A stretch of DNA of 64,000 bases from the NCBI RefSeq assembly GCF_000768065.1, contig NZ_JRKM01000001.1:3578001-3642000 (forward strand), given 5' to 3'. Under the pieces are notes generated by a model. It had not been told where the DNA came from, made no database searches, and saw only the letters and a list, made by a program, of their open reading frames with translations. The position numbers and the translations under genes were made by a program. Shown here piece by piece: positions 53,354-61,620 of this stretch (its first letter is position 1; each line of letters opens with the position of its first letter). The DNA is from Aquabacterium sp. NJ1 (GTDB lineage: Bacteria; Pseudomonadota; Gammaproteobacteria; Burkholderiales; Burkholderiaceae_C).

Positions 53354-54481
53354 ATGCGATGGGCGGCGTGTCGTCAATGGGGTTGGCGTAGCCTGCTGGC
53401 TGCGCTGGCCATGCTGGCATGCCATGTCTCGGCCGGGGCTGCGACGCCCACCACGCCCTCTGCCGCTGCCAGCAATGCCTATTCACTGGGCGTTTATTAT
53501 TTTCCTGGCTGGACGGCCAACGCGCCTGGCCTGGAATTTAAGCGCAACCCTTGGGAGCCCATCAAGAAGTTCCCTGAACGCGAACCTCTGCTGGGTTGGT
53601 ACAGTGACTCGGACGACAAGGTGGTGGCCCGCCAGATTAAATGGATGAAGGACTACGGGCTGCGCTTTGTGGTATTTGACTCATACTGGAAAGATGCTTC
53701 GCCATTCCTGGATCACACATTAAAGGTTTTCAAGCGGGTCAAAAAAGTAGGCCAGATTGAATACGCCTTGCTATGGGCGAATCATTTTCGCTTTGAGGGC
53801 GGTGTTGATGGTTTTGATAAATTGATCAGATATTGGGTATCTGAACATTTTAAAGATCCTGATTATCTGAAAATTGATGGCAAACCGGTTTTGTTCGTGT
53901 TTTCTCTGGAGGAGTTCTCCGAGATGGCCAAGCAGATGAAGGTGGAGCCTGCCGCTCTCGTGCGCAAGATGGACAGGATGGCAAAGGATTCGGGTTTGCC
54001 CGGCATTTACTTGGTGGGGGCCACCCCCGGGCTCGCGCACTGGGTCCGAGCCGTGGCGCCCAATGCAGGGTTTTCTAGCTTGTCCGCCTACAACTATCAC
54101 ATAGGATATAGAGGGGATCCTGACACTGCAACACCTCATGCGAGTAGTTTCAATTCGTTGCGACGTGCATACAGGACAAATTGGAATTGGATCCTCGAAA
54201 ATAGCTCCTTGGACTACATTGTTCCAATTTCGTCCGGATGGGATGACCGGCCCTGGGGAGGGAAGTATCCGGAGTCAGAGCAGCCGCGGGCTGATCTGCA
54301 AACATTTGAAGAGCACCTGATGGAAGCAAAGGCTCTGATGGACGCTTACCCTGTCAAGACCAGGCGGATGGGCGTGATTTGTTGCTGGAATGAGTATGGT
54401 GAAGGTTCCTACATAGAGCCCACCAAGAAAGACGGCTTCGGCCAGTTGGAAAAGATTAAAAGAGTCTTTGGGGCGCCATGA
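53354..54481 (+). CDS. secreted GH99-like/WbsX-type protein
   Basis: Exported protein of 375 aa: a signal peptide (about residues 1-30, hydrophobic SLLAALAMLACHVSA, cleavage near AGA/ATP) followed by a domain like the glycosyltransferase-WbsX/GH99 group. Matching segments are GVYYFPGWTAN, GWYSDSDDKVVARQIKWMKD, VVFDSYWKD, and the C-terminal CWNEYGEGSYIEPTKKDGFG, a hallmark of the group. GH99 enzymes are endo-alpha-mannosidases; WbsX proteins are uncharacterised and usually cytoplasmic, so the signal peptide argues for a hydrolase-like periplasmic role. The 3' third is AT-richer than the flanks. Overlaps the next GT gene (ATGA). Confidence 0.75.
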   Translation: MRWAACRQWGWRSLLAALAMLACHVSAGAATPTTPSAAASNAYSLGVYYFPGWTANAPGLEFKRNPWEPIKKFPEREPLLGWYSDSDDKVVARQIKWMKDYGLRFVVFDSYWKDASPFLDHTLKVFKRVKKVGQIEYALLWANHFRFEGGVDGFDKLIRYWVSEHFKDPDYLKIDGKPVLFVFSLEEFSEMAKQMKVEPAALVRKMDRMAKDSGLPGIYLVGATPGLAHWVRAVAPNAGFSSLSAYNYHIGYRGDPDTATPHASSFNSLRRAYRTNWNWILENSSLDYIVPISSGWDDRPWGGKYPESEQPRADLQTFEEHLMEAKALMDAYPVKTRRMGVICCWNEYGEGSYIEPTKKDGFGQLEKIKRVFGAP

Positions 54482-55629
54482 AATCGATTAAGCCGACTTT
54501 GCGCATATTGGGAATCCGCGGGATTCCCGCCAATCATGGCGGGTTCGAGACCTTCGCTGAACAGTTGTCCCTGTACCTGCGCGACAGAGGCTGGCGCGTG
54601 GTGGTCTACTGCCAGGAGGATGGCGAAGGTGCGATGTTCGAAGACGAATGGCAAGGCATCGAGCGAGTGCGCATTCCGGTGCCGCAAGCCGGCGCGCTGG
54701 GCACAGTTGTGTTCGACTGGAAATCGATCGCTCACGCCTGTAAGTTCAAGGATCTGTGCCTTACGCTGGGCTACAACACTGCAGCTTTCTGCGCCCGCAT
54801 GAAGCTGCACGGCATTCCCAATGTCATCAACATGGATGGCATCGAGTGGTCTCGCGCGAAGTGGGGCAAGTTAGCCAAGACTTGGTTCTGGATGAATGAC
54901 TGGGCGGGTTGTTGGTTGGGTGACCAACTCGTGGCCGACCATCCAGAGATAAAGATGCACCTCAGCTCGCGCGCGCCGGCCGACAAAATCACCACCATCG
55001 CCTATGGTGCGCCTGAGGTTCTGCAAGCGCCCGAAGAGCCTTTGAAGGCGCTGAGTCTCCAACCCGGCAAATATGCGACGGTCATCGCACGCCCTGAGCC
55101 AGAGAACTCCATTCTCGAAATCGTCAAGGGTTTCTCCAAGCGGCAGCGTGGCATCAAGCTGGCTGTGCTGGGTAAGTACGAGCCGAAAAACCGTTACCAC
55201 AATGAGATCCAGGCTGCTGCTGGCGGGGAGGTTTCCTTTCTGGGTGCGATCTACGACAAGGCCGTGCTTCGCAGCCTGCGCTTTCACAGCGCTTTTTATG
55301 TGCACGGGCACCAAGTGGGTGGCACCAATCCATCGCTCGTTGAGGCGATGGGGGCCGGCAATGCCGTTGTCGCGCACGATAACAAGTTCAATCGCTGGGT
55401 GGTGGGCGAGGGCGCGCGGTTCTTCCGCTCCTCGGACGACCTGGATCAGGTGCTCACCAAGCTGCTGTCGAGCGATGGGGACCTGGAGAGAATGCGCGCG
55501 GCCAGTCGCGCCCGCTTCGAGTCCGATTTCACCTGGGAGCAGATTTTGGGCCAATATGAGTTGTTGTTGACTCGCTTCTTGCCCAAGCCTCATGTGATGT
55601 TGAAGGCGGTTGGGCGCACCACGCACTGA
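54478..55629 (+). CDS. DUF1972-containing glycosyltransferase (rhamnosyltransferase-like)
   Basis: Glycosyltransferase of 383 aa with an N-terminal DUF1972 domain. ILGIRGIPANHGGFETFAEQ is its hallmark, followed by YCQEDGEG, NMDGIEWSRAKWGKLAKTWF and VADHPEIKMHL. The C-terminal half is GT4-like (FLGAIYDKAVLRSLRFHSA and PSLVEAMGAGNAVVAHDN). Members are commonly annotated as rhamnosyltransferases, which would fit the dTDP-rhamnose genes at the left end, but specificity is unproven. It closes the rightward unit and is convergent with the flippase gene (69 bp between). Confidence 0.85.
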   Translation: MKSIKPTLRILGIRGIPANHGGFETFAEQLSLYLRDRGWRVVVYCQEDGEGAMFEDEWQGIERVRIPVPQAGALGTVVFDWKSIAHACKFKDLCLTLGYNTAAFCARMKLHGIPNVINMDGIEWSRAKWGKLAKTWFWMNDWAGCWLGDQLVADHPEIKMHLSSRAPADKITTIAYGAPEVLQAPEEPLKALSLQPGKYATVIARPEPENSILEIVKGFSKRQRGIKLAVLGKYEPKNRYHNEIQAAAGGEVSFLGAIYDKAVLRSLRFHSAFYVHGHQVGGTNPSLVEAMGAGNAVVAHDNKFNRWVVGEGARFFRSSDDLDQVLTKLLSSDGDLERMRAASRARFESDFTWEQILGQYELLLTRFLPKPHVMLKAVGRTTH

Positions 55630-55698
55630 CTCCGGTCACCTGGATGGGGGGCCCTTTTTGCTCGCTGATTTCGTCGTTGTGCGAGCGGCAAGTCTTGC

Positions 55699-57144
55699 TT
55701 ACGAGGCCACGACTGTTCGCCTGGTGCGCCAACGGTTTGCGCCCATCGACGCGGTCAGTGCCATCGCTGACAGTGAGGCGATCAGTGTTCCGTCTAGCCA
55801 GGGTTTGATGTCGCCGTGTACGAGCGCGCGGGCCTGCAGATAGGCCAGCCATCCCAGACCAAAGATGCCGATAGGCACCAGTGTTCTGAATGCCAGCTCC
55901 TGTGCCATGCTTGGTGCCAGCCTCTTGCTCATGTGCCGTGCCGTTGGTGCGACCACGATCAGGCCAGCCAGCGCATAGCCCAGCACGGCCTTTGTGTCGC
56001 CGAGAGCGGTGATGGGGCTCAGTGCTGCGGTCAGGATCAGACACAGGACTGCTCGGCCGATTGCCAGGCTGGATACGAAGAGGCTAGGCTCGAACACCTG
56101 AATCAGGATGGTGGCAAGGTAGAGGCTCGTGCGGACGATCAGGGCCAGGCACAGCCAGGACAACAGCTGATGCAGGGTGGCCCATTTGCTGCCCAGTACC
56201 AAGGGAATCATCTGGTAAGACGACATACCAAGGCCAAAGAACAGGGTCGTCGTGGTCATGCTGAGGATCGCGAGGTGGCGCTGGTACACGCCGAACAGCG
56301 CGGCCTTGTCGTCGCGGTCATGAGAGAACAGGCCCCAGGCAGCATCCAGGCCGGGAGATGCCAGGAAGGTGAACAGCGTCTGGGCGATCTTGTTGGCGTA
56401 AGACAGGCTGCCCGCGACGGACAGACCCATGAGCTGGGCAACAACGAGCTCAAGCCCTTTGCTTTCGAGAAAGTCTGCTACTTTGGGTTGCCCGTTAACG
56501 ATCATCAGCCCGCGTAAGCCTCGCATCTGCGCCCAGGACAGGTTTAGCGCGATGTGGGTGTGTTGTCCTCGCAGAATGAAGTAGCTCAGGAGCTGGTAGG
56601 TCAGTGTGAGCGCTACCAGTGCATGTCCACCGCCGTGCAGTGCGGCGACGATGATGCCCACCGTGCCGCCCCCAAGGGTTGCCAGTGCTGTTCGCCGTGC
56701 CAGTGCTTTGTAGTCCATCGACTTGCGGTACAGGCCCATTGGCACTGCATTGATGGCAATCAGGAGGGGGCACGGCGCGAGTTCGAAGGCATACCAAGCC
56801 ATGGACAGATCGCTCGGTTGCACGGTTGCTCGAAGGAAAAGGCCCAGCAGCAGGGTGCCCACCATGCAGAACATGCCCAGCGCCAGCGCAATGCATTTCA
56901 ATGAGCCCATTTGCTCTGGCTTGTCGTCGGGCAACTGGATGACGGCCTGCGCCACGGTTTGCTCAACGAACATCTCGGCCAGCACCACGAAGGTCGAGGC
57001 CACGGCATAGCTGCCGAATTCGTGCGGATCAAGCAGGTAGCCCAGTGCCATGTAAACCAGCGCCGACGCTCCTTTGCCCACCCAGGCCTGTGCGTAGGCC
57101 CAGGTGATGGCTGCGCGCGAGTTGACTGTCTTTTTCTTCTGCAC
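55699..57144 (-). CDS. Wzx-type polysaccharide flippase, set C
   Basis: MOP-family exporter of 481 aa with about 14 spans. ITWAYAQAWVGKGASALVYM and YLLDPHEFGSYAVASTFVVL at the N-terminus, with the LMGLSVAGSLSYANKIAQTL region in the middle, match the WzxC/polysaccharide synthase C-type subgroup. It should flip the set C repeat unit. The start is GTG 57144, with no strong ribosome-binding site. It is the last gene of the leftward set C unit, 21 bases after the GT4 gene. Confidence 0.85.
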   Translation of the reverse strand: MQKKKTVNSRAAITWAYAQAWVGKGASALVYMALGYLLDPHEFGSYAVASTFVVLAEMFVEQTVAQAVIQLPDDKPEQMGSLKCIALALGMFCMVGTLLLGLFLRATVQPSDLSMAWYAFELAPCPLLIAINAVPMGLYRKSMDYKALARRTALATLGGGTVGIIVAALHGGGHALVALTLTYQLLSYFILRGQHTHIALNLSWAQMRGLRGLMIVNGQPKVADFLESKGLELVVAQLMGLSVAGSLSYANKIAQTLFTFLASPGLDAAWGLFSHDRDDKAALFGVYQRHLAILSMTTTTLFFGLGMSSYQMIPLVLGSKWATLHQLLSWLCLALIVRTSLYLATILIQVFEPSLFVSSLAIGRAVLCLILTAALSPITALGDTKAVLGYALAGLIVVAPTARHMSKRLAPSMAQELAFRTLVPIGIFGLGWLAYLQARALVHGDIKPWLDGTLIASLSAMALTASMGANRWRTRRTVVAS

Positions 57145-57165
57145 GATGCGCGAGAGTTGAGTGCG

Positions 57166-58419
57166 TCAGCGGGGGGCGCCGACTGCGTCCATGGCCTGCT
57201 TGACTCTGGCTAGCCAGGCGGATCCATCCAACTGTGCTTTGGCTGCCTCGTAGGCCTGGGTCTGCAAGTGGCTGGCCAGCGCGGGAGTCGAGCTAAGGCG
57301 AGCCAGTTGATTTGCGAAGTCCCTCGCTGATTGCGCCAGCAGCAGCTGTTGACCGTTGTCCACATCAAGCCCTTCTGCCCCGATTGCCGTTGTGACCACA
57401 GCCTTGCCGTGGGCCAGTGCTTCGGCTACCTTGATCTTCACGCCACCGCCACTGAGCAGGGGAGCGATGATGACGTGGCATTGCCCGTAGAAGTCATCCA
57501 GGGATTCGACGAAGCCGAGAAAGCGCACATTGGCAGGGGCGGCAGCCACCAGGTCCGCCGGGGGGTGGCGTCCGGCCACGACGAACTCGATGGGTAGGGA
57601 TGCGGTTGCCGGTACGATCTCTTTTAGCAGGAAGTGCAGGGCTTCGACATTGGGCGCATGGCCGAAGGAGCCCAAGAAGCCAACTCGCAGGTTTGGATTA
57701 CCGAAAGCGTTGTCGTCATGACGTGCGGGCGCTCGAGAAGGTGTGCCAGGAATATCCAGCGGCAAACCCATCACGCGGGGGGATAGTTGCGGCGCATACA
57801 GGCTCAAGCCGAACCTGTCTTGGCTGCTCAAGGTCCATACCTGGCTGGCTCGTGCGTAGTGCTTGCGTTCGTACTTGATCCAACTCAACCATTGCAGCAA
57901 GGCATACAGGCGGGATAGGGGCCCATGGGTGGAGCTCAGGCGGCGGAACCACGAGACAGAGTAGGCGTCCTGCACATCCATGATGGTGTGAGGGGTAGCT
58001 TGCCCCGCTGGCAGACTCGATGGATCCGGCAGGTACTGAGCCATTTGCGGGAACTGGAAGATGACCGCTGTGGGCTGTAAGGTGCGCAAGGCCCTGTCAA
58101 GTGCATCGCGCATAGCCTGGCTGTCGAAATAGTGGGGGTGCTCGGGTCTCAGTAGGACAGATGACAGCTTGGCCTGAAGCACTTTCAGCTTGTTGATGCG
58201 CAGCTGCACCGATTCGAAATGGGCCAGGCTAAGCTGGAGTTCTGCACAAGCCTTGCGGTCCACCTCGCTGTCGTTGGAGAAGCACACCATGCCAACATCG
58301 AAGTCGAGTTGCAGCAAGCGAAGGGCCTTGCTGCAGACAGTGGCACCGCCCTGGCCGGAATTGGCCGCATATGGAAACGGCGCGACGATGAGCAGCCGGT
58401 TGTCAGCGCGGGGACTCAT
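57166..58419 (-). CDS. family 4-like glycosyltransferase
   Basis: GT-B enzyme of 417 aa. The start DNRLLIVAPFPYAANSGQGG opens the acceptor domain; IMDVQDAYSVSWFRRL follows. The donor half has LRVGFLGSFGHAPNVEALHF (about 240) and a C-terminal IIAPLLSGGGVKIKVAEALA stretch with the donor-binding glutamate seen in GT4-type enzymes. ATG 58419 overlaps the polymerase gene stop (17 bases); longer starts would overlap more. Sugar specificity unknown. Confidence 0.85.
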   Translation of the reverse strand: MSPRADNRLLIVAPFPYAANSGQGGATVCSKALRLLQLDFDVGMVCFSNDSEVDRKACAELQLSLAHFESVQLRINKLKVLQAKLSSVLLRPEHPHYFDSQAMRDALDRALRTLQPTAVIFQFPQMAQYLPDPSSLPAGQATPHTIMDVQDAYSVSWFRRLSSTHGPLSRLYALLQWLSWIKYERKHYARASQVWTLSSQDRFGLSLYAPQLSPRVMGLPLDIPGTPSRAPARHDDNAFGNPNLRVGFLGSFGHAPNVEALHFLLKEIVPATASLPIEFVVAGRHPPADLVAAAPANVRFLGFVESLDDFYGQCHVIIAPLLSGGGVKIKVAEALAHGKAVVTTAIGAEGLDVDNGQQLLLAQSARDFANQLARLSSTPALASHLQTQAYEAAKAQLDGSAWLARVKQAMDAVGAPR

Positions 58420-59689
58420 GGCTAGCGCCCTGGTAGCTGACAAGGCCGCATGCGGCGAAGATGTAGGTGAACAGGATGAGGGAATCAGCGCCAAAGAAAT
58501 AGGGCAGGAATTGTGAGCAGACAAAAAAGCCCAGAAATGGAGCGCGCTGTGAGCGGTGCTTGTAGAAGTGGCTCAGCGTGAGCCCCCAGCCGAGCAGGAA
58601 GGCCGCCCCAATGAAAAACCCCATGTCGTAGATCACACCAAGGATGGTGTTTTCCACGTGGTTGATCGACAGCGTAAAGAACACGGCGTTGGGGCCGACA
58701 GTGCCCTTTGGGAAGCCGTGCAAATAGTATTCGGGCAGCCTGTCCCAGGCCTCTTTGAACGTCTTGATGTGGCCTTGCATGGAGGGATCGTCGCCAGACA
58801 AGTTAAGCGCGAGCCAGCGCAGGACGTTGTCCGCGATGTCGGGGTTGATGGCCACGATGGTGACCACTCCGGCAACCAGGATCACCGTGCCGCCGATTCC
58901 CAATTGCCACAGTGTCTTGCTGGGAATGCGGATCGAACCGGAGAAGTAGAGCGTGAGCAAGCCCACGATGTACAGCAAGACGCTGCTTCGTGAGAAGGTA
59001 AGCAGCAGTGCCAGGAATGTCAGGCCTGTGGCGTAGGGGAGGAGCTTCTTGAGCGTGTTGCTGGTTATCGCTTGGTTGGATGTGCCAATGAGCAAGGTGT
59101 TGAGCACGAGGTTCAGCGACAGCATCAGGCCCAGGCTGTTGGGGCTGGTTGCAGGCAGGCCCATACGCATCCATACGCCACCGGAGATGTACCAGGAGTC
59201 GGCCAGTAGCACCGCGTCGTCGACGCCGACAATCAGCTTGCTGGCGATGACGCTATCAGCAAGCATCACGCCGTACAGCACGATGGCAACCACCACCGTG
59301 ATGGTATTTAGCCAGACCGCGCCATCAATGAACAAGGCCTTGTCGCGTGGCGAGGCATTGTGCAGGGCACCTGCCAGCGCCATCATGAAGAACACGGGCA
59401 GGGCGTAGAAGCGCGAGTAGTACAGGCCAGGCATGTACTGGTCTTCGACTGCGGACACGCCGATGTAGACGAAGATGGTGACGAACAGCAGGAGCACGCC
59501 CCACAGCAACCGCGAGGCACGCAGCGGGTTGGCGCGCACGATGCCCCAGATCCCGAGTGTGATGAGCAGCAGATCCCGTAACGTGGAGGTGTAGTTGGAC
59601 AGCCCCGCCAACATGAACAGCGTCTTGTTGAAGGGGCTGTAAACCGTCAGGCAGACGACCAGGAAGACCAGTATCGAGAAGGGGCTCAT
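58403..59689 (-). CDS. O-antigen polymerase-like (Wzy) protein, set C
   Basis: Polytopic membrane protein of 428 aa with about ten spans and a periplasmic loop at about residues 300-350. FLALLLTFSRSSVLLYIVGL is a typical central helix of Wzy_C-type polymerases, and the whole protein is strongly hydrophobic. It would link set C repeat units. ATG 59689 overlaps the GT2 stop (ATGA). It is similar in size to the set B polymerase (39211) and lacks the large charged loop of the set A candidate (13925). Confidence 0.78.
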   Translation of the reverse strand: MSPFSILVFLVVCLTVYSPFNKTLFMLAGLSNYTSTLRDLLLITLGIWGIVRANPLRASRLLWGVLLLFVTIFVYIGVSAVEDQYMPGLYYSRFYALPVFFMMALAGALHNASPRDKALFIDGAVWLNTITVVVAIVLYGVMLADSVIASKLIVGVDDAVLLADSWYISGGVWMRMGLPATSPNSLGLMLSLNLVLNTLLIGTSNQAITSNTLKKLLPYATGLTFLALLLTFSRSSVLLYIVGLLTLYFSGSIRIPSKTLWQLGIGGTVILVAGVVTIVAINPDIADNVLRWLALNLSGDDPSMQGHIKTFKEAWDRLPEYYLHGFPKGTVGPNAVFFTLSINHVENTILGVIYDMGFFIGAAFLLGWGLTLSHFYKHRSQRAPFLGFFVCSQFLPYFFGADSLILFTYIFAACGLVSYQGASHESPR

Positions 59690-60684
59690 GGCAGTTGGGG
59701 CTGTTGTCCGCTGAAGGCGCAGCGAAGCAGCGATTTTCCGGATTGGAGGAAGGCAGTCCCTTTTTCCTTCAGTACTGCACCTCGGTCCGCGGGCAGGCGG
59801 CGAAGGATGGCCATGGCGGAGAACACAGCCGCGCGCAGTATGAAGGTGCAACCCAGCGCACCAGCCATCAGCCGACTACGCAGCGCGCCGAAATGTTTGT
59901 TGACGTAGATGACGTAGGAGCGCGCAGTCCGTTGCAGCGCGTTTGGGCCGATCCAGACCTTGCCTGCACCCTCATAGTGGGTGATGCTAGATGCCCGCGT
60001 AAAGCACACCGACTGGCCGGCCAGGCGCAGGTTCCGGCAGTAATCAACATCCTCACAGTACATGAAGAAGCTCTCGTCCATCCCGCCGATCTGTCGCCAC
60101 AGGTGCGTCCAGGTCATCAATGCGGCGCCGGATACCCAATCCACTCTACGGTGGTCCGTGTCATAAAAGGCAGGATCGGTTTCCAGGCGGCGGAAGATCT
60201 TGGGCAACCAAGCCCATTTCTCTACACCGAACCAGGAGCAGGCGATGCGGAGTGCCGTGTGCTCATGCCCTGATGAGAACTGTAGGCGGCCGTCGCCGTA
60301 GTGGAGCCGACAGCCCACCGCGCCTACACCGGGGCGAAGCAGCTCGTCGACCATTGGGTCCAGTGAGCCCTCCACTCGGGTGTCATTGTTGAGCAGGAGC
60401 AGGATGTCGCCCTTGGCGGCCTTGGCGGCCAGGTTGTTGCCGCCTGTAAAGCCCGTGTTGATTGGGGATTCGATGTAGGTGATTCCAGACCATTCGCGCA
60501 GCAGCGCCTGGCTGCCGTCGCTGGACGCGTTGTCAACGACGATGATCTCGAAGTCGTGCTTTGAGAACGCGGTCTTGGAGACGGCATCCAAGCACTGATG
60601 TAAAAACTTGAGGCCGTTGTAATTGACGATCACAACGGAAATGAGGTGACGTCGCTCTTGTCTGGGGCGTACGTCAGAACTCAT
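59686..60684 (-). CDS. family 2 glycosyltransferase (rhamnosyltransferase-like)
   Basis: GT-A, family 2 enzyme of 332 aa. Motifs are ISVVIVNYNGLKFLHQCLDA, VVDNASSDGSQALL, and LLLLNNDTRVEGSLDPMVDE with the metal-binding NDT region. WVSGAALMTWTHLWRQIGG and FFMYCEDVDYCRNLRLAGQS are typical of the WbbL/RfbF-like group, which contains many rhamnosyltransferases. A hydrophobic stretch near residues 270-290 may attach it to the membrane. The ATG lies inside the kinase 3' end (11-base overlap). Confidence 0.88.
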   Translation of the reverse strand: MSSDVRPRQERRHLISVVIVNYNGLKFLHQCLDAVSKTAFSKHDFEIIVVDNASSDGSQALLREWSGITYIESPINTGFTGGNNLAAKAAKGDILLLLNNDTRVEGSLDPMVDELLRPGVGAVGCRLHYGDGRLQFSSGHEHTALRIACSWFGVEKWAWLPKIFRRLETDPAFYDTDHRRVDWVSGAALMTWTHLWRQIGGMDESFFMYCEDVDYCRNLRLAGQSVCFTRASSITHYEGAGKVWIGPNALQRTARSYVIYVNKHFGALRSRLMAGALGCTFILRAAVFSAMAILRRLPADRGAVLKEKGTAFLQSGKSLLRCAFSGQQPQLP

Positions 60685-61603
60685 TGATCACAGTGCCTAC
60701 GATCTTTGTCGACCCGATGCGGGCGATGTTGACCAGGTGCTGAACATCGTCCATGCGGCTGTGATTTTGCCGTGCGATCAGAATGGCAGCTCCGCACTTG
60801 GCGGCAATTACCGCACCGTCTGCGCCCAGTGACGCTGCTGGTGTATCGACGATGATATGGTCGAACTTCAGAGACAGCTCGCGGATCAGCAGGCCGAATG
60901 CGGGTCGCTCGACCAGTTCTTGTGGATTGGGCGGCGTAGTGCCCACGGGCAGCACGAACAGGCTGTGCAGTTGCTTGACGGGCTTGATGACATTGGAAGC
61001 GGCCCGGCCCGAGAGGATGGTCGACAGGCCCGAACTGGACTCCGCCAGATCGAACAGCTCGTGCTGGCGCGGTGTGCGCATGTCGGCGTCGATCAGCAGG
61101 GTGCGGCCCGACAGTTGCGAGAAGGCTGCGGCCAGGTTGGCGGCGAAGTAACTCTTGCCGTCGCCTGTATTGGGGCTGACCACCGCGATAGCGTGCTTGG
61201 AGCCGGCGGCCTCGCTGTTGAACATGCGCATGATCAGGTGGCTGCGCATACTGCGGAAGGCTTCCGCACGGGCCGAGAAGGGCTGCGTCGCCACCACCAC
61301 CTCGCTGGGCAGCGATTTGCTGGTGTCGTTGTCCTGGGAGTAGGGATAGTGGAACTGCTGAGCCAGCGCCCACATCACGTCGTCGTTGTTGGCCAAGCCC
61401 AGTGCTACGGCGGCTTCGCCGAAACGCACGCCATGCTCGCGCTGGTAGCCAAGTATCTGTTCGATTTGTTCGGGCGACAGGTTGTTGGCCTGGCTGATGA
61501 TCTCGCCGATGGAGCGTTGGTTGTCCGTCTGGGTGTCGGCGAACGACATGGTTGGCTCGCCGAGGGCAGACGCATGAAAAGTCTGTTTGGAACTGGGTTT
61601 CAT
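60674..61603 (-). CDS. EpsG-type chain-length determinant kinase/ATPase, set C
   Basis: Cytoplasmic protein of 309 aa, paralog of those at 9222 and 44815. An N-terminal extension of about 30 residues is followed by the MshEN-like domain (SIGEIISQANNLSPEQIEQI and YQREHGVRFGEAAVALG, nearly identical to set A over this stretch). The P-loop domain has Walker A SPNTGDGKS, Walker A' LLIDADMR and Walker B HIIVDTPA. There is no tyrosine cluster at the C-terminus. ATG 61603 gives a sensible N-terminus 17 bases after the co-polymerase stop; longer starts run into that gene. Confidence 0.9.
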   Translation of the reverse strand: MKPSSKQTFHASALGEPTMSFADTQTDNQRSIGEIISQANNLSPEQIEQILGYQREHGVRFGEAAVALGLANNDDVMWALAQQFHYPYSQDNDTSKSLPSEVVVATQPFSARAEAFRSMRSHLIMRMFNSEAAGSKHAIAVVSPNTGDGKSYFAANLAAAFSQLSGRTLLIDADMRTPRQHELFDLAESSSGLSTILSGRAASNVIKPVKQLHSLFVLPVGTTPPNPQELVERPAFGLLIRELSLKFDHIIVDTPAASLGADGAVIAAKCGAAILIARQNHSRMDDVQHLVNIARIGSTKIVGTVINEF

Positions 61604-61620
61604 GGCTTCAACGCTTCTTC

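Noticed and set aside
55630-55698. G-run followed by CCC and TTTTT between the convergent set C units, a possible terminator
   Set aside because: The G and C runs are directly adjacent with no loop, so a normal hairpin cannot form.
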